Source of the DNA: Dysgonomonas sp. HDW5A
GTDB lineage: Bacteria > Bacteroidota > Bacteroidia > Bacteroidales > Dysgonomonadaceae
Length of the DNA: 64,000 bases
Direction of reading: 5' to 3'
Assembly (NCBI RefSeq): GCF_011299555.1
Contig: NZ_CP049857.1
Location: 124,001-188,000 of the forward strand
The notes under the pieces were generated by a model. That model had not been told where the DNA came from and searched no databases. It was given only the letters and a program-made list of their open reading frames with translations. The position numbers were made by a program, and so were the translations under genes. Below are positions 18,379 through 30,735 of this stretch, one piece after another. The stretch's first letter is position 1. Every line of letters starts with the position of its first letter.

Positions 18379-19555
18379 ATTTAAGCCAAATCAGAGGATT
18401 TCTCACAGGAAGATTCCTCTCTACTTCTTCAACAGCAGGGCTGTGGTCTAAAGATTTCCACAAATCAAAATAAGTTTCGTCATTATAAGCTTTTGCCGCA
18501 AACAACAATGATGGCTGTGCTACCGGCCAATTATCCCAATACATCACATCCTGAGGATAAGTCCAGCTAGTTTTGTCTTTGATATATGGATACATAAAAT
18601 CAATGCCCTTTTTCATATTTACCCCTTCAGAGGTAGTGTATTCCCATAAATTGTCATCGGATGTAGATAATATTTGACATATAGTCGTCATTACATCCAA
18701 ATTGAACAAGGAATATCCGTAAGGCTTTGTTCGGGCTATTTCCTGTGGAAAACTGCCATCTTCCGCCATTTGTTGCGGTAGTAATATATTCTTATATCGT
18801 GTTCTGCAAAGTTCTAGTTTATCTTTATCTTCGGTCAATTTAGCAAAAGCAGCCAATTGCATTACCCAACAAGCCCCATGATTATTTTGTGCATTCATCT
18901 CATCAATACCATTCTCATGAGTAGTCATCCAATTTGTATATTCCGAAAACCAGTTTTTGATTGCTCTGAGATTTTCTTTATCTACACAAGCAGCATTCTC
19001 CATACAGATAATACCTTGTGCAACTTCCATCAAATGAATGGTATCAATAATTCCAATTCCTCTTCCGGTGGTAACTCCCTTAATGGCTTGTGCATACAAT
19101 AAATTAGGATTCATTCGAGTTAAAGAATCGGTAAACCATGCATTTATGTGCACAAAAGCTTGCTTTACATACTTTTCGTCTCCTGTTACTAAATATGCAG
19201 AGGCCAAAGCTCCTACTATCTTATTGAAACGAATCATTGCCAATCGGTGAGCCACAAAGTTATCGGGGTTAGTCTGCCCATCTTTCCGAATATAAGGACC
19301 ATCGGGATCTGCAGAGTTAGGCCACCAATAATCGCCTTCGGAATAAAAATCATGTATACCTCCTACACTCCTGTCACATCTAAAATCTGTGATTGTTTGA
19401 GGATTCTCAGACATTGCCCATTCTGCATTCTTTAAAATGTCATGATGAAGTATCACCTCCGTTTTATTCGCCCAGTCGATAGTATTTGAACAAGATAAAA
19501 AAGCTAAAGATGAGACACATACAAATAACAATTCTATATAGTATTTTACTTTCAT
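18377..19555 (-). CDS. Alginate-lyase-fold polysaccharide lyase lipoprotein (PL5/PL38-like)
   Basis: Predicted lyase for a uronic-acid polysaccharide. The frame can start at 19573. I prefer ATG 19555 (MKVKYYIELLFVC...), which opens with a lipoprotein signal ending LAFLSC, so the mature protein is lipid-anchored. The body matches the helical-toroid Alginate_lyase domain: DYWWPNSADPDGPYIRKDG, NNHGACWVMQLAAFAKLT and AEDGSFPQEIARTKPYGYS are typical blocks. His and Tyr in NNHGACW and KPYGYS are probable catalytic residues. The family includes alginate- and glucuronan-active members, so the substrate is open. It follows the GH2 gene by about 150 bp on the same strand and may share its transcript. 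Confidence 0.8.
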   Translation of the reverse strand: MKVKYYIELLFVCVSSLAFLSCSNTIDWANKTEVILHHDILKNAEWAMSENPQTITDFRCDRSVGGIHDFYSEGDYWWPNSADPDGPYIRKDGQTNPDNFVAHRLAMIRFNKIVGALASAYLVTGDEKYVKQAFVHINAWFTDSLTRMNPNLLYAQAIKGVTTGRGIGIIDTIHLMEVAQGIICMENAACVDKENLRAIKNWFSEYTNWMTTHENGIDEMNAQNNHGACWVMQLAAFAKLTEDKDKLELCRTRYKNILLPQQMAEDGSFPQEIARTKPYGYSLFNLDVMTTICQILSTSDDNLWEYTTSEGVNMKKGIDFMYPYIKDKTSWTYPQDVMYWDNWPVAQPSLLFAAKAYNDETYFDLWKSLDHSPAVEEVERNLPVRNPLIWLK

Positions 19556-19711
19556 TATTCTAATATTGAGCATTGTAAACTATGTATTTCTACTTACGAC
19601 CTCACTGCACAAAAACTATTTTGAATCAGTCTGATTTTACAGATATTACCGATTCAACTTTATTTTGACCAGCTTTATTTTAACACGATTATTATTGAGC
19701 CTGCACTTTAT

Positions 19712-23308
<3,597 letters not shown>

Positions 23309-23400
23309 TTAGAATTATTTCGGTTATAATCTTTTAAAGATAACAGTTATTATTATTTTTAGAATAAGAGTTACAGCCGAAAATAGGAATTATCCTAAAA

Positions 23401-23431
23401 TAAAAAAGGGAACCTCTTTACAAAGTTCCCC
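23401..23431 (-). terminator. Intrinsic terminator after the acyl-ACP desaturase gene
   Basis: On the - strand GGGAAC (23430-23425) pairs with GTTCCC (23413-23408) around an 11-nt loop and is followed by TTTTTTATTTTA. It lies 23 bp after the desaturase stop. Confidence 0.8.
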
Positions 23432-23453
23432 TATTATACTAATAATGAATATT

Positions 23454-24440
23454 TTATTTCACAGCAGGCTGTACCCATTTAAATATATACGAATCAACAG
23501 GAACGACCAGTCGCTCTGAGATTTTGGCCATACGGGCAGGTAATTTCATTAGAAAATCACGAGCACGTTCTGCCTCATCTGTCAATCCCGATATTTTATC
23601 AATTTGCCATTTGTCTATCAGCTTCTGCATAATGTCTACATAATCGCTGGCAGTATAAACCCCCATGCGTTGTGCTGCATTAGAAAACTGCTCAAATGCC
23701 GTACTTATTTTTTGACCTGATTCTCTCAAAAAGTGAGCAGGCATAACTATTTTTTGTTTCATCATATATTGAAAAGCAAGCATCATTTCACTTGGATCAA
23801 CTTCAAATATACTTTTTACAAACTCGCTGTATGCATAGTGATGCCTCATCTCATCGCTGGCAATACGCTTACACATTCGCGATAATTTGTCGTCTCCGAC
23901 TTTTTTAGCCAGCTCTGCTACTCGGTTATGCGATATAAAAGTCGCTAATTCCTGAAAGCTGGTATATACAAAGTTTTTATACGGATCACGTCCTGTACCT
24001 ATATCAAAGCCATCACTTATCAGGTGTTGAGTAGTTATCTCAACTTCTTTCATATTTACCCTGCCCGACAGGTATAAATATTTATTTAATAAGTCTCCAT
24101 GACGATTCTCTTCACTAGTCCATTGCCTGATCCATTTTGACCAGCCATTGCGCTCTACATTATCAATACCATCTACCTCCATTAACCACGATTCGTACGT
24201 GGGTAAAGCCTCTTCGGTAATGGTATCTCCAACCAATACTACCCAAAAGTCATAAGGTAAATCTTTCGCCAACTCACGTAGCTCCGTAACTTCATCAAAG
24301 AAAGTTTCCTTTTGTGAATTGGGTAGATAATCTGTCGGCTGCCAGATTTTTTCAATTGGTATTAAATATTGATCGATAAAAGTATCGACATTTTTTTCCA
24401 AGAAGCGCATAACTTCGAGGCGAATATTTTTTATAGACAT
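23454..24440 (-). CDS. Acyl-ACP desaturase (soluble di-iron, FA_desaturase_2)
   Basis: Soluble enzyme that introduces a cis double bond into acyl chains on acyl carrier protein using O2 and electrons from ferredoxin or flavodoxin. It has 328 residues, close to the usual bacterial and plant length. The di-iron ligand motifs are both present: E-E-N-R-H at 110-114 (WTSEENRHG) and D-E-M-R-H at 196-200 (ASDEMRHHYAY), with Glu76/77 and Glu164 as the remaining likely ligands. It stands alone with its own terminator. PlsC and flavodoxin genes are upstream on the same strand. An O2-dependent desaturase is unexpected in strict anaerobes and suggests tolerance of or access to oxygen. Confidence 0.93.
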   Translation of the reverse strand: MSIKNIRLEVMRFLEKNVDTFIDQYLIPIEKIWQPTDYLPNSQKETFFDEVTELRELAKDLPYDFWVVLVGDTITEEALPTYESWLMEVDGIDNVERNGWSKWIRQWTSEENRHGDLLNKYLYLSGRVNMKEVEITTQHLISDGFDIGTGRDPYKNFVYTSFQELATFISHNRVAELAKKVGDDKLSRMCKRIASDEMRHHYAYSEFVKSIFEVDPSEMMLAFQYMMKQKIVMPAHFLRESGQKISTAFEQFSNAAQRMGVYTASDYVDIMQKLIDKWQIDKISGLTDEAERARDFLMKLPARMAKISERLVVPVDSYIFKWVQPAVK

Positions 24441-24817
24441 TATAATATATATTAGAAATGAATCTTATTTATTAAAAACTTCCTATTTTCAGATCTAATA
24501 AATAAATTGTAAAAAAGGAAGATTTAGAGTAAAGTTAAGATTATTTCCAAATTACCATAATGAGTACTCATCCCGAGAAAAAAATTAGATAAGCTTACGA
24601 AAAAAATTAGAAATGACGAACAAAGATTCAATATAAAATAAAATGAAAGAATGGGTCTTAATACAGTTGGTTTCCAAGACTTAATTTAAGATTACGCTAT
24701 AAAAGGAATTGATTGATAATAAATATATGCGGTAGCAATACCTTTTTCACTTTATGAAACACCTATATCTAAGACTCATATATTTTATCTATATCACGGA
24801 AAGCAAAAGTATAAAAA
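24441..24817. other. 377-bp intergenic region
   Basis: AT-rich, no supported gene or RNA. A short direct repeat, GAAAAAAATTAGA/T, occurs twice near 24577-24612, and a weak GTCTTAA/TTAAGAT pair lies near 24654-24694. It should contain the desaturase promoter, but no clear -7 box was identified. Confidence 0.4.
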
Positions 24818-25552
24818 CTACAAAGTAATTGCTTCAACAACTTCTTTTTCAACCCTTTCGAAGGCTTCCGAAAATGGAATACCTTTCACTGCGAAAGGCT
24901 CATGAATTGTAAACGTCAGTCTATTCCCTAACCCCATTGGGAAAGAACCCCATTTCGTCATTTTCCATGAATTATTAATGGTTACAGGTACAATATATGC
25001 TGAGGGTGCGTATTTACAAAGTATTTTCAACCCATTTTCGGCAAAGGGACCCGGCTGACCATTTTTACTCCTTGTTCCTTCGGGGAAAATAACAGCCGTA
25101 CGCTTTGTAGCTTCGATATAATCCGCCATTTTTTTGATTGCCGATAATGATTGTTTTGCATCTTTTCGATCAATCAGTACCGAACCTCCATGATTCAGGT
25201 TATAAGATATACTGGGAATGCCTTTTCCTAATTCTATTTTACTTATAAACTTAGGATGCACTTTTCTCATAAACCACAAAATTCCTGAAATATCGTATAA
25301 ACTCTGATGATTAGCTGCTATAATAATAGGTACCCCCTGTGGTAGACGTTCCAAATTTTCGACTTTATATGTTGTTCCTAGGATATACGTATTGAGCGTT
25401 AAAAAGAAATTTAAAATATCCACACTCTTCTTATGAGCATCGTAACCAAACCAATTAAAACATATCCACTGAATAGGATGAAAGATTAATAATGTCAATA
25501 AAAAAAGCAGATAATAAATAACTGAAAGTGAGTATGATATTAGTTTTTGCAT
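24818..25552 (-). CDS. plsC: 1-acyl-sn-glycerol-3-phosphate acyltransferase (PlsC)
   Basis: Membrane-bound acyltransferase that makes phosphatidic acid from lysophosphatidic acid. It has 244 residues. An N-terminal hydrophobic segment (about 8-35) anchors it. The catalytic HX4D motif is NHQSLYD (His82, Asp87), and the phosphate-binding motif is FPEGTRS (157-163). VPVTINNSW near the C-terminal third is the usual block IV. It is separated by 276 bp from the flavodoxin gene, so it is probably a separate unit. Members of this family can use other acceptors. Confidence 0.92.
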   Translation of the reverse strand: MQKLISYSLSVIYYLLFLLTLLIFHPIQWICFNWFGYDAHKKSVDILNFFLTLNTYILGTTYKVENLERLPQGVPIIIAANHQSLYDISGILWFMRKVHPKFISKIELGKGIPSISYNLNHGGSVLIDRKDAKQSLSAIKKMADYIEATKRTAVIFPEGTRSKNGQPGPFAENGLKILCKYAPSAYIVPVTINNSWKMTKWGSFPMGLGNRLTFTIHEPFAVKGIPFSEAFERVEKEVVEAITL

Positions 25553-25755
25553 AATTTACAAGTTCAATGATATTCAAAATTAGCAAAAAAAATGTTAATT
25601 AAAAATATAAAAATATTTAAGATTCGGCTATAATAAATGATCAAAACCTCTCTAAAATATCATTTATATAAAATCCTGATAATATTTATCTGAAAACCAG
25701 AAGTAAGTGACGGTTTGCTGTTTCCCCTCTTGCTACTATTGACATCACAACACAA

Positions 25756-25800
25756 AAAACATTCAGAGCAACCAATGGTTACTCTGAATGTTTTAATTTA
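25756..25800 (-). terminator. Bidirectional intrinsic terminator after flavodoxin
   Basis: A 19-nt inverted repeat with one mismatch (25756-25774 against 25776-25794) begins AAAACATTCAGAG and ends CTCTGAATGTTTT. It is A-rich on one side and T-rich on the other, so it could stop transcription from either direction. It is 35 bp past the flavodoxin stop. Confidence 0.8.
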
Positions 25801-25828
25801 AATTCTATTGAAGTATAACTATCTTTAT

Positions 25829-26335
25829 TTAGCTGAACTCTTTCTTTAATTGAGCAACCCAGTCAGAAATCCGTTTATCCGTTTTATCTGCTTGAGTATC
25901 TATATCAATAGCCAATCCGAGGAACTTATCATCTCTCAGAGCTTTCGATTTTTCGAAAGTATAGCCTTCGGTAGAAGTAAGACCTACAATAGTAGCTCCT
26001 CCTGCTTCGAATGTTTCAGCCAAAAGGCCGATTCCATCCACAAAATTCTCAGGATAATCAACTTGATTTCCCAGACCGAAAATAGCTACTTTTTTACCTT
26101 TCAATTTTAAATCATCCAGATCCGGAAGAATTTCATCCCAATATGTTGGCAATTCACCATCAAACCAAGTAGATGTTCCCAGAATAATATTATCATAGCC
26201 TTCGAAGTCTTTTCTCCAAGCTTCTTCAATAGCTACAACTCCCATTGTAGTATCTGCGAATGCAGCTTGTATCTTCTTAGCTATCTCTGCTGTTTTTACA
26301 GTACTAGTACCATAAAATAAACCTATCTTTTTCAT
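25829..26335 (-). CDS. fldA: Flavodoxin
   Basis: FMN-binding electron carrier. The frame opens at 26344, but ATG 26335 (MKKIGLFYG) matches the family start and gives 168 residues, a long-chain flavodoxin. The FMN phosphate loop is GTSTVKTAEIAKKI. The isoalloxazine-binding loops are STWFDGELPTYWD and GLGNQVDYPENFVDGIG. It follows the E1 gene by under 50 bp on the same strand and a strong terminator comes next, so it is probably the last gene of the 2-oxoacid dehydrogenase transcript. It could supply electrons to the desaturase or to oxidoreductases elsewhere (inference). Confidence 0.93.
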   Translation of the reverse strand: MKKIGLFYGTSTVKTAEIAKKIQAAFADTTMGVVAIEEAWRKDFEGYDNIILGTSTWFDGELPTYWDEILPDLDDLKLKGKKVAIFGLGNQVDYPENFVDGIGLLAETFEAGGATIVGLTSTEGYTFEKSKALRDDKFLGLAIDIDTQADKTDKRISDWVAQLKKEFS

Positions 26336-26382
26336 TAGACGCACACGTTTATAGTTAGTATTCTATTTCAGTTTTTCTTTTA

Positions 26383-28419
26383 TCAAAACTCCAATAATTC
26401 TTTAGCTGCTGCATAAATACGATCGGTGTTGGGAAGTATTGCTTTCTCCAATATCGGATTGAATCCTACAGGAGTAAATGTTGATCCCACGCGTTGAACA
26501 GGAGCATCTAAATAACGATATAGTTCGGTTCCGATAGATGCTGCTATTTCTGCACCAAATCCTGAAAAGACTTTATCTTCGTGTACAACCAATACCTTAC
26601 CTGTTTTCTTTACAGATTCGGCAATTGTTTCTTTATCAAGAGGTATAAGTGAACGAAGATCTATCACTTCCACCGAATAATTATTATCTTTTACCAAACG
26701 TTCGGCAGCGTCCAAGCAAAGATGAGTCGTATTACCATAAGTAATGATGGTAATATCGCTACCCTCACGACGAATACGTGCTTTTCCGAAAGGTACTTCG
26801 AAATCGTCCGGAACTACTGTCGAAGACTCTACTGCATTATAAAGTGCCTTAGGTTCGAAAAACAAAGTAAAGCCTTCTGATCTTAGACTTGTACGCAACA
26901 ATCCTGCTGCATCATCTGCAAAAGATGGATATACAATACGTGCTCCGGGAAGAGTAGTCAATGCACCTTCCAAGTTTTGAGAGTGGTAAAGACCTCCTCC
27001 AATATAACCACCGGCAGCTAAACGTACCGTGATATTCGGAGAGAACTGTCCGTTGGTTCTCCAATACTCGTGAGTACATTCTACGTATTGGTCGATAGCC
27101 GGCCAGAAATAGTCGGCAAACTCAGCACCTTCTACCACAACTCGAATATCTTTTCTAAAACGGCTCATACCGTTTGCAGTACCCATTATATAATCTTCGG
27201 CAATAGGAGCATTGAAAACTCGTCCTTCACCAAATTCGGGTTGCATACCTTTAGATACGTTGAATACCCCACCCTTTTCTTTGTTTGCAATATCTTGTCC
27301 CCAAAGGAAAGTATTGGGATTCAATCTGAATTCAGCTTTCAACGTTTCGTTAATAGCAGTAACCAGATTCTTTACTTCTCCGGTTTCATTATGTGTTCCA
27401 TCCACATATTTTACAGGATGATATGGTTCCGGCAAAACAAAATCAAAAATGGTTGCAGGATCGGGATCGGGAGCAGCGATTGCCTTTTTATTAGCTTGGC
27501 TTAATTCCTTTTTAGCATCTGTCTCTATTTGTTTCAATTCATCTTCTGTAAAACGTTTGTAACGCAACAGCATACGACGAAATTTCAATAGTGGATCGGC
27601 TTCTTTTACATACGCCAACTCATGCTCATCTCTGTACAATGTTTGTTTGTCAGAGTTTGAGTGTGATCCCATACGCACACAATTAGCCTGTACAATAACA
27701 GGATTACTTGTAGTTATAGCATATTCACGGGCAGCAGTCATCGCATTCATCGAATCGAATACATCTTTTCCGTTACAGTGAATAATTTTCAAATTTTTAA
27801 AACCTACAAAGTTATCTGCTACTTTACGATTAGCAGTTTGTTCATGCTTAGGCACAGATATACCGTAACCATTATCCTGAATAACAAATATTACAGGTAA
27901 ACGCTCGGTACTAGCTCCATTAATAGCTTCGTATACATACCCTTCGGATGTAGATGCCTCTCCGTGTGAAGTATAGGCAACACCTTTGTGTTTATAGTAA
28001 ACCATAGCACGAGCAACTCCAACTGCATGAAGGTCATGCGAACCTGTTGCTGACGAAACGTTTTCTATATTCCACTCGGGTTTAGCAAAGTGATTCGACA
28101 TATGTCGACCGCCACTAGCCACATCTGTAGCTTTAGATATACCATTCAGAATTATTTCTTCGGCAGTCATTCCAGCTGCCAATACCGAAAGCATATCTCG
28201 GTAATATGGAAACATAAAATCTTCGCCTTTCACAAATACCTGCCCCATAGCCAGCTGAATACCATCGTGCCCTGCATAGGGTGCATGGTATGACCAGCCT
28301 AATGATTGAAGCAAATATGCGGGAGCTTTATTATCAATAGCACGTCCTAGTGTCATCAGATAAAACCATTTATGGAGGGTGTCTTTATCTGTGGTTTTTA
28401 TATCAAATAATTTTTTCAT
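26383..28419 (-). CDS. 2-oxoacid dehydrogenase E1, alpha and beta fused (branched-chain type)
   Basis: Thiamine-diphosphate-dependent decarboxylase of a 2-oxoacid dehydrogenase complex, 678 residues in one chain. The alpha-like half (about 1-320) has the ThDP/Mg site SHGEASTSEG (151-160) through QDNGYGIS (Asn183). The beta-like half (about 350-678) has NAPIAEDYIMGTANGMSRF and ends as in PdhB/BkdB, including VLVVHEDKVFSGFGAEIA. Fusion of alpha and beta is seen in a subset of bacteria. The preferred substrate is probably branched-chain 2-oxoacids, but pyruvate or acetoin cannot be excluded. It is preceded by E2 (41 bp) and followed by flavodoxin. Confidence 0.92.
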   Translation of the reverse strand: MKKLFDIKTTDKDTLHKWFYLMTLGRAIDNKAPAYLLQSLGWSYHAPYAGHDGIQLAMGQVFVKGEDFMFPYYRDMLSVLAAGMTAEEIILNGISKATDVASGGRHMSNHFAKPEWNIENVSSATGSHDLHAVGVARAMVYYKHKGVAYTSHGEASTSEGYVYEAINGASTERLPVIFVIQDNGYGISVPKHEQTANRKVADNFVGFKNLKIIHCNGKDVFDSMNAMTAAREYAITTSNPVIVQANCVRMGSHSNSDKQTLYRDEHELAYVKEADPLLKFRRMLLRYKRFTEDELKQIETDAKKELSQANKKAIAAPDPDPATIFDFVLPEPYHPVKYVDGTHNETGEVKNLVTAINETLKAEFRLNPNTFLWGQDIANKEKGGVFNVSKGMQPEFGEGRVFNAPIAEDYIMGTANGMSRFRKDIRVVVEGAEFADYFWPAIDQYVECTHEYWRTNGQFSPNITVRLAAGGYIGGGLYHSQNLEGALTTLPGARIVYPSFADDAAGLLRTSLRSEGFTLFFEPKALYNAVESSTVVPDDFEVPFGKARIRREGSDITIITYGNTTHLCLDAAERLVKDNNYSVEVIDLRSLIPLDKETIAESVKKTGKVLVVHEDKVFSGFGAEIAASIGTELYRYLDAPVQRVGSTFTPVGFNPILEKAILPNTDRIYAAAKELLEF

Positions 28420-28460
28420 TATATATTTTTTTTCGGTTGCAGAATTGTTTATTCAACAAA

Positions 28461-29786
28461 TCATGCTTCCCAATTTTCTAAATAATCGGCAATACGTTTT
28501 ACGAAATTTCCTCCTAACGTACCATTAATCACACGATGATCGTATGAAAGCGATAGGTACATTTTATGACGGATAGCAATTACATCTCCATCAGGAGTTT
28601 CAATAACTGAAGGTTTCTTCTCGATAATACCAACTCCTAAAATAGCAACCTCCGGTTGATTAATAATAGGTGTTCCGATGATATTTTTGAACGAACCAAA
28701 ATTGGTAATTGTAAATGTTCCACCTTGGATGTCGTCACCCGAAAGTTTGTTATTACGAGCCTTAACTGCCAAAGCATCTATGCTTGTAGCCAATCCTGTA
28801 AGATTCATCTTATCAGCATCTTTAATCACAGGAACAATCAGGTTACCATCGGGCAACGATACTGCAATACCAATATTTATACGTTTTTTCTCAATTATAT
28901 TATAGCCGTCTACAGATGAATTGATTCTTGGGAAATCAATCAATGCTTTAGCTGTAGCTTCTGTTATGGCAGGAAGATAAGTTAAGCTTATACCCTCACG
29001 TTTTTGGAAAGCATCCTTGTTTTTAGCACGCCATTTCACCAGTTTAGTAACATCTACTTCTATAATAGTAGTTACGTGTGGAGATGTTTTCACTGATTCT
29101 ACCATACGGTCAGCAACTATTTTACCAACAAAATCCATTGGTATTACTTTGTCGCCTTCGGCTACCGGAATAGCTGGTTTGGCAGCAGGTGCAGCAGCTG
29201 CGGCAGGTGCACTTTGCTGTGGTGCAGCAGTTGCAGTGGGTTTAGATGCTCCCGGAGTTGGAACAACTCCATTTTTGGTTTGGTCAATATATTTTGTAAT
29301 ATCTTTTTTGCTCAAACGACCTTCATAGCCTGTTCCGGCAATTTTATCAAGTTCGTCTTGAGATATTTTAGCCTCTTTCGCCAGTTGAGTTACAACAGGT
29401 GAATACCATCGGCCTTCTTCCTTACTTTGTTTTTTAGCTGGTGCTGCTACTTCGGGAGCCGGAGCTGCAGCCTCTTTTTTCTCTGGTTGAGCTTGAGCCT
29501 CTTGTGCTTTCGGTGCTTCTGCTGCTGAATCTCCTGCATCTTCACCCTCTAGTTCAACTTTTGCAACTACTGTTCCTACCGGCACAGTGTCACCTTCTTT
29601 AAAAAGAATTTCTAAAATCTTACCGGCTACAGGTGAAGGAATCTCTGCACTTACTTTAGCCGTATTTACCTCAAAAAGGACATCATCTTCTTCTATGGTG
29701 TCTCCTACTTTTACGGACCAAGAGATTATAATTCCCTCAGTAATACTTTCACCCAATTTGGGCATTTTTATTTCAAATGTTGGCAT
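28461..29786 (-). CDS. 2-oxoacid dehydrogenase E2 (dihydrolipoyl acyltransferase)
   Basis: Core of the complex; it moves the acyl group from E1 to CoA. It has 441 residues. An N-terminal lipoyl domain carries the acceptor Lys44 (EVNTAKVSAEIP). A linker rich in Ala, Pro and Glu follows (about 85-125), then a peripheral-subunit-binding domain (about 128-168), a second Ala/Pro linker, and the catalytic domain with SYDHRVINGTLGG near the end. One lipoyl domain and this catalytic sequence suit a branched-chain-type E2. It lies directly upstream of the E1 gene. Confidence 0.95.
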   Translation of the reverse strand: MPTFEIKMPKLGESITEGIIISWSVKVGDTIEEDDVLFEVNTAKVSAEIPSPVAGKILEILFKEGDTVPVGTVVAKVELEGEDAGDSAAEAPKAQEAQAQPEKKEAAAPAPEVAAPAKKQSKEEGRWYSPVVTQLAKEAKISQDELDKIAGTGYEGRLSKKDITKYIDQTKNGVVPTPGASKPTATAAPQQSAPAAAAAPAAKPAIPVAEGDKVIPMDFVGKIVADRMVESVKTSPHVTTIIEVDVTKLVKWRAKNKDAFQKREGISLTYLPAITEATAKALIDFPRINSSVDGYNIIEKKRINIGIAVSLPDGNLIVPVIKDADKMNLTGLATSIDALAVKARNNKLSGDDIQGGTFTITNFGSFKNIIGTPIINQPEVAILGVGIIEKKPSVIETPDGDVIAIRHKMYLSLSYDHRVINGTLGGNFVKRIADYLENWEA

Positions 29787-29970
29787 AACTATTAATTTAA
29801 GAACTCATACTTACTAAGGATCACTTATGTATGGTGTAATATTTAACAATATAACGCATTTCTAGCATAGAATGTTGACATCCGGACATAGCAAAATGAA
29901 CACAACAATGGCACTCCACGGTAACACTCTATCTATATGCAACTTACAAAAGACAAATCAGCATTAGAAC

Positions 29971-30717
29971 TTATCTATCAGAAGGCTCATTGAAATTCCA
30001 TATGGGAGTGGCATATTTCTCATCCTTTAATACTGATATGGCAGCTATATCTAATTCGCTGAACTTGTACTGCTTATTTCCCGGATTACTATCTATAAAA
30101 TCATTCAGTATTAATGCTTTTAAATCCTCTATCGCTAAAGGATTAGATATATGCTGACTGATATTAGTAACCGGACTTTTTACTGATCTTACATAAATCT
30201 TTGATTGTAGATTTTGACTATTTTCAGAATAATCATGCCCACTTTCCAATGAAGTTGTAAGATATTCCAGATTAGAAGAATAGAGTAATGTAGCATGATA
30301 CATTACCCTATTCTTATGTATAGATTGAGCACTTCCCGAAATTTTGAGTCCGTCGATGTTTAATCCGCGGCGCTTATCTGCTTGTGCATTAACTCCCATT
30401 CTGGACAGAATATCTAATGTCAGATTGGTATATTTATCAAAGTCAAGAGTATTGTTGCGTTCAATAAAGGTCACATTGATATTACCCAGATCGTGGTATA
30501 CGGCACCACCACCCGAATATCGGCGGACAACTTTAATATGTTTATCACGCACAAAATCAATATTTACTTCCGCCCATACATCTTGATGTTTTCCAAGAAT
30601 AATAGACGGCTCATTTTGATATACCATAAAGACATCTTCTGTAAAATTCTTCAGTAGATATTCTTCTGCTGCAATATTAAAATAAGCATCAGTACATGTG
30701 TTGTTAATACAAAGCAT
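29971..30717 (-). CDS. lplA: Lipoate-protein ligase, short form (LplA family)
   Basis: Attaches lipoate to E2 or GcvH through lipoyl-AMP. It has 248 residues, consisting of the catalytic biotin/lipoate ligase domain only; the C-terminal accessory domain of E. coli LplA is missing. The lipoate-binding loop is RRYSGGGAVYHD, and the catalytic lysine segment is DGLKISGSAQSIHKNRVMYH. It sits 18 bp after the E3 gene and 184 bp before E2, so it most likely serves this dehydrogenase complex. It could instead be a lipoyl transferase (LipM/LipL-like), which sequence alone does not settle. Confidence 0.88.
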   Translation of the reverse strand: MLCINNTCTDAYFNIAAEEYLLKNFTEDVFMVYQNEPSIILGKHQDVWAEVNIDFVRDKHIKVVRRYSGGGAVYHDLGNINVTFIERNNTLDFDKYTNLTLDILSRMGVNAQADKRRGLNIDGLKISGSAQSIHKNRVMYHATLLYSSNLEYLTTSLESGHDYSENSQNLQSKIYVRSVKSPVTNISQHISNPLAIEDLKALILNDFIDSNPGNKQYKFSELDIAAISVLKDEKYATPIWNFNEPSDR

Positions 30718-30735
30718 AAGATCGTTTTCTCAGGT

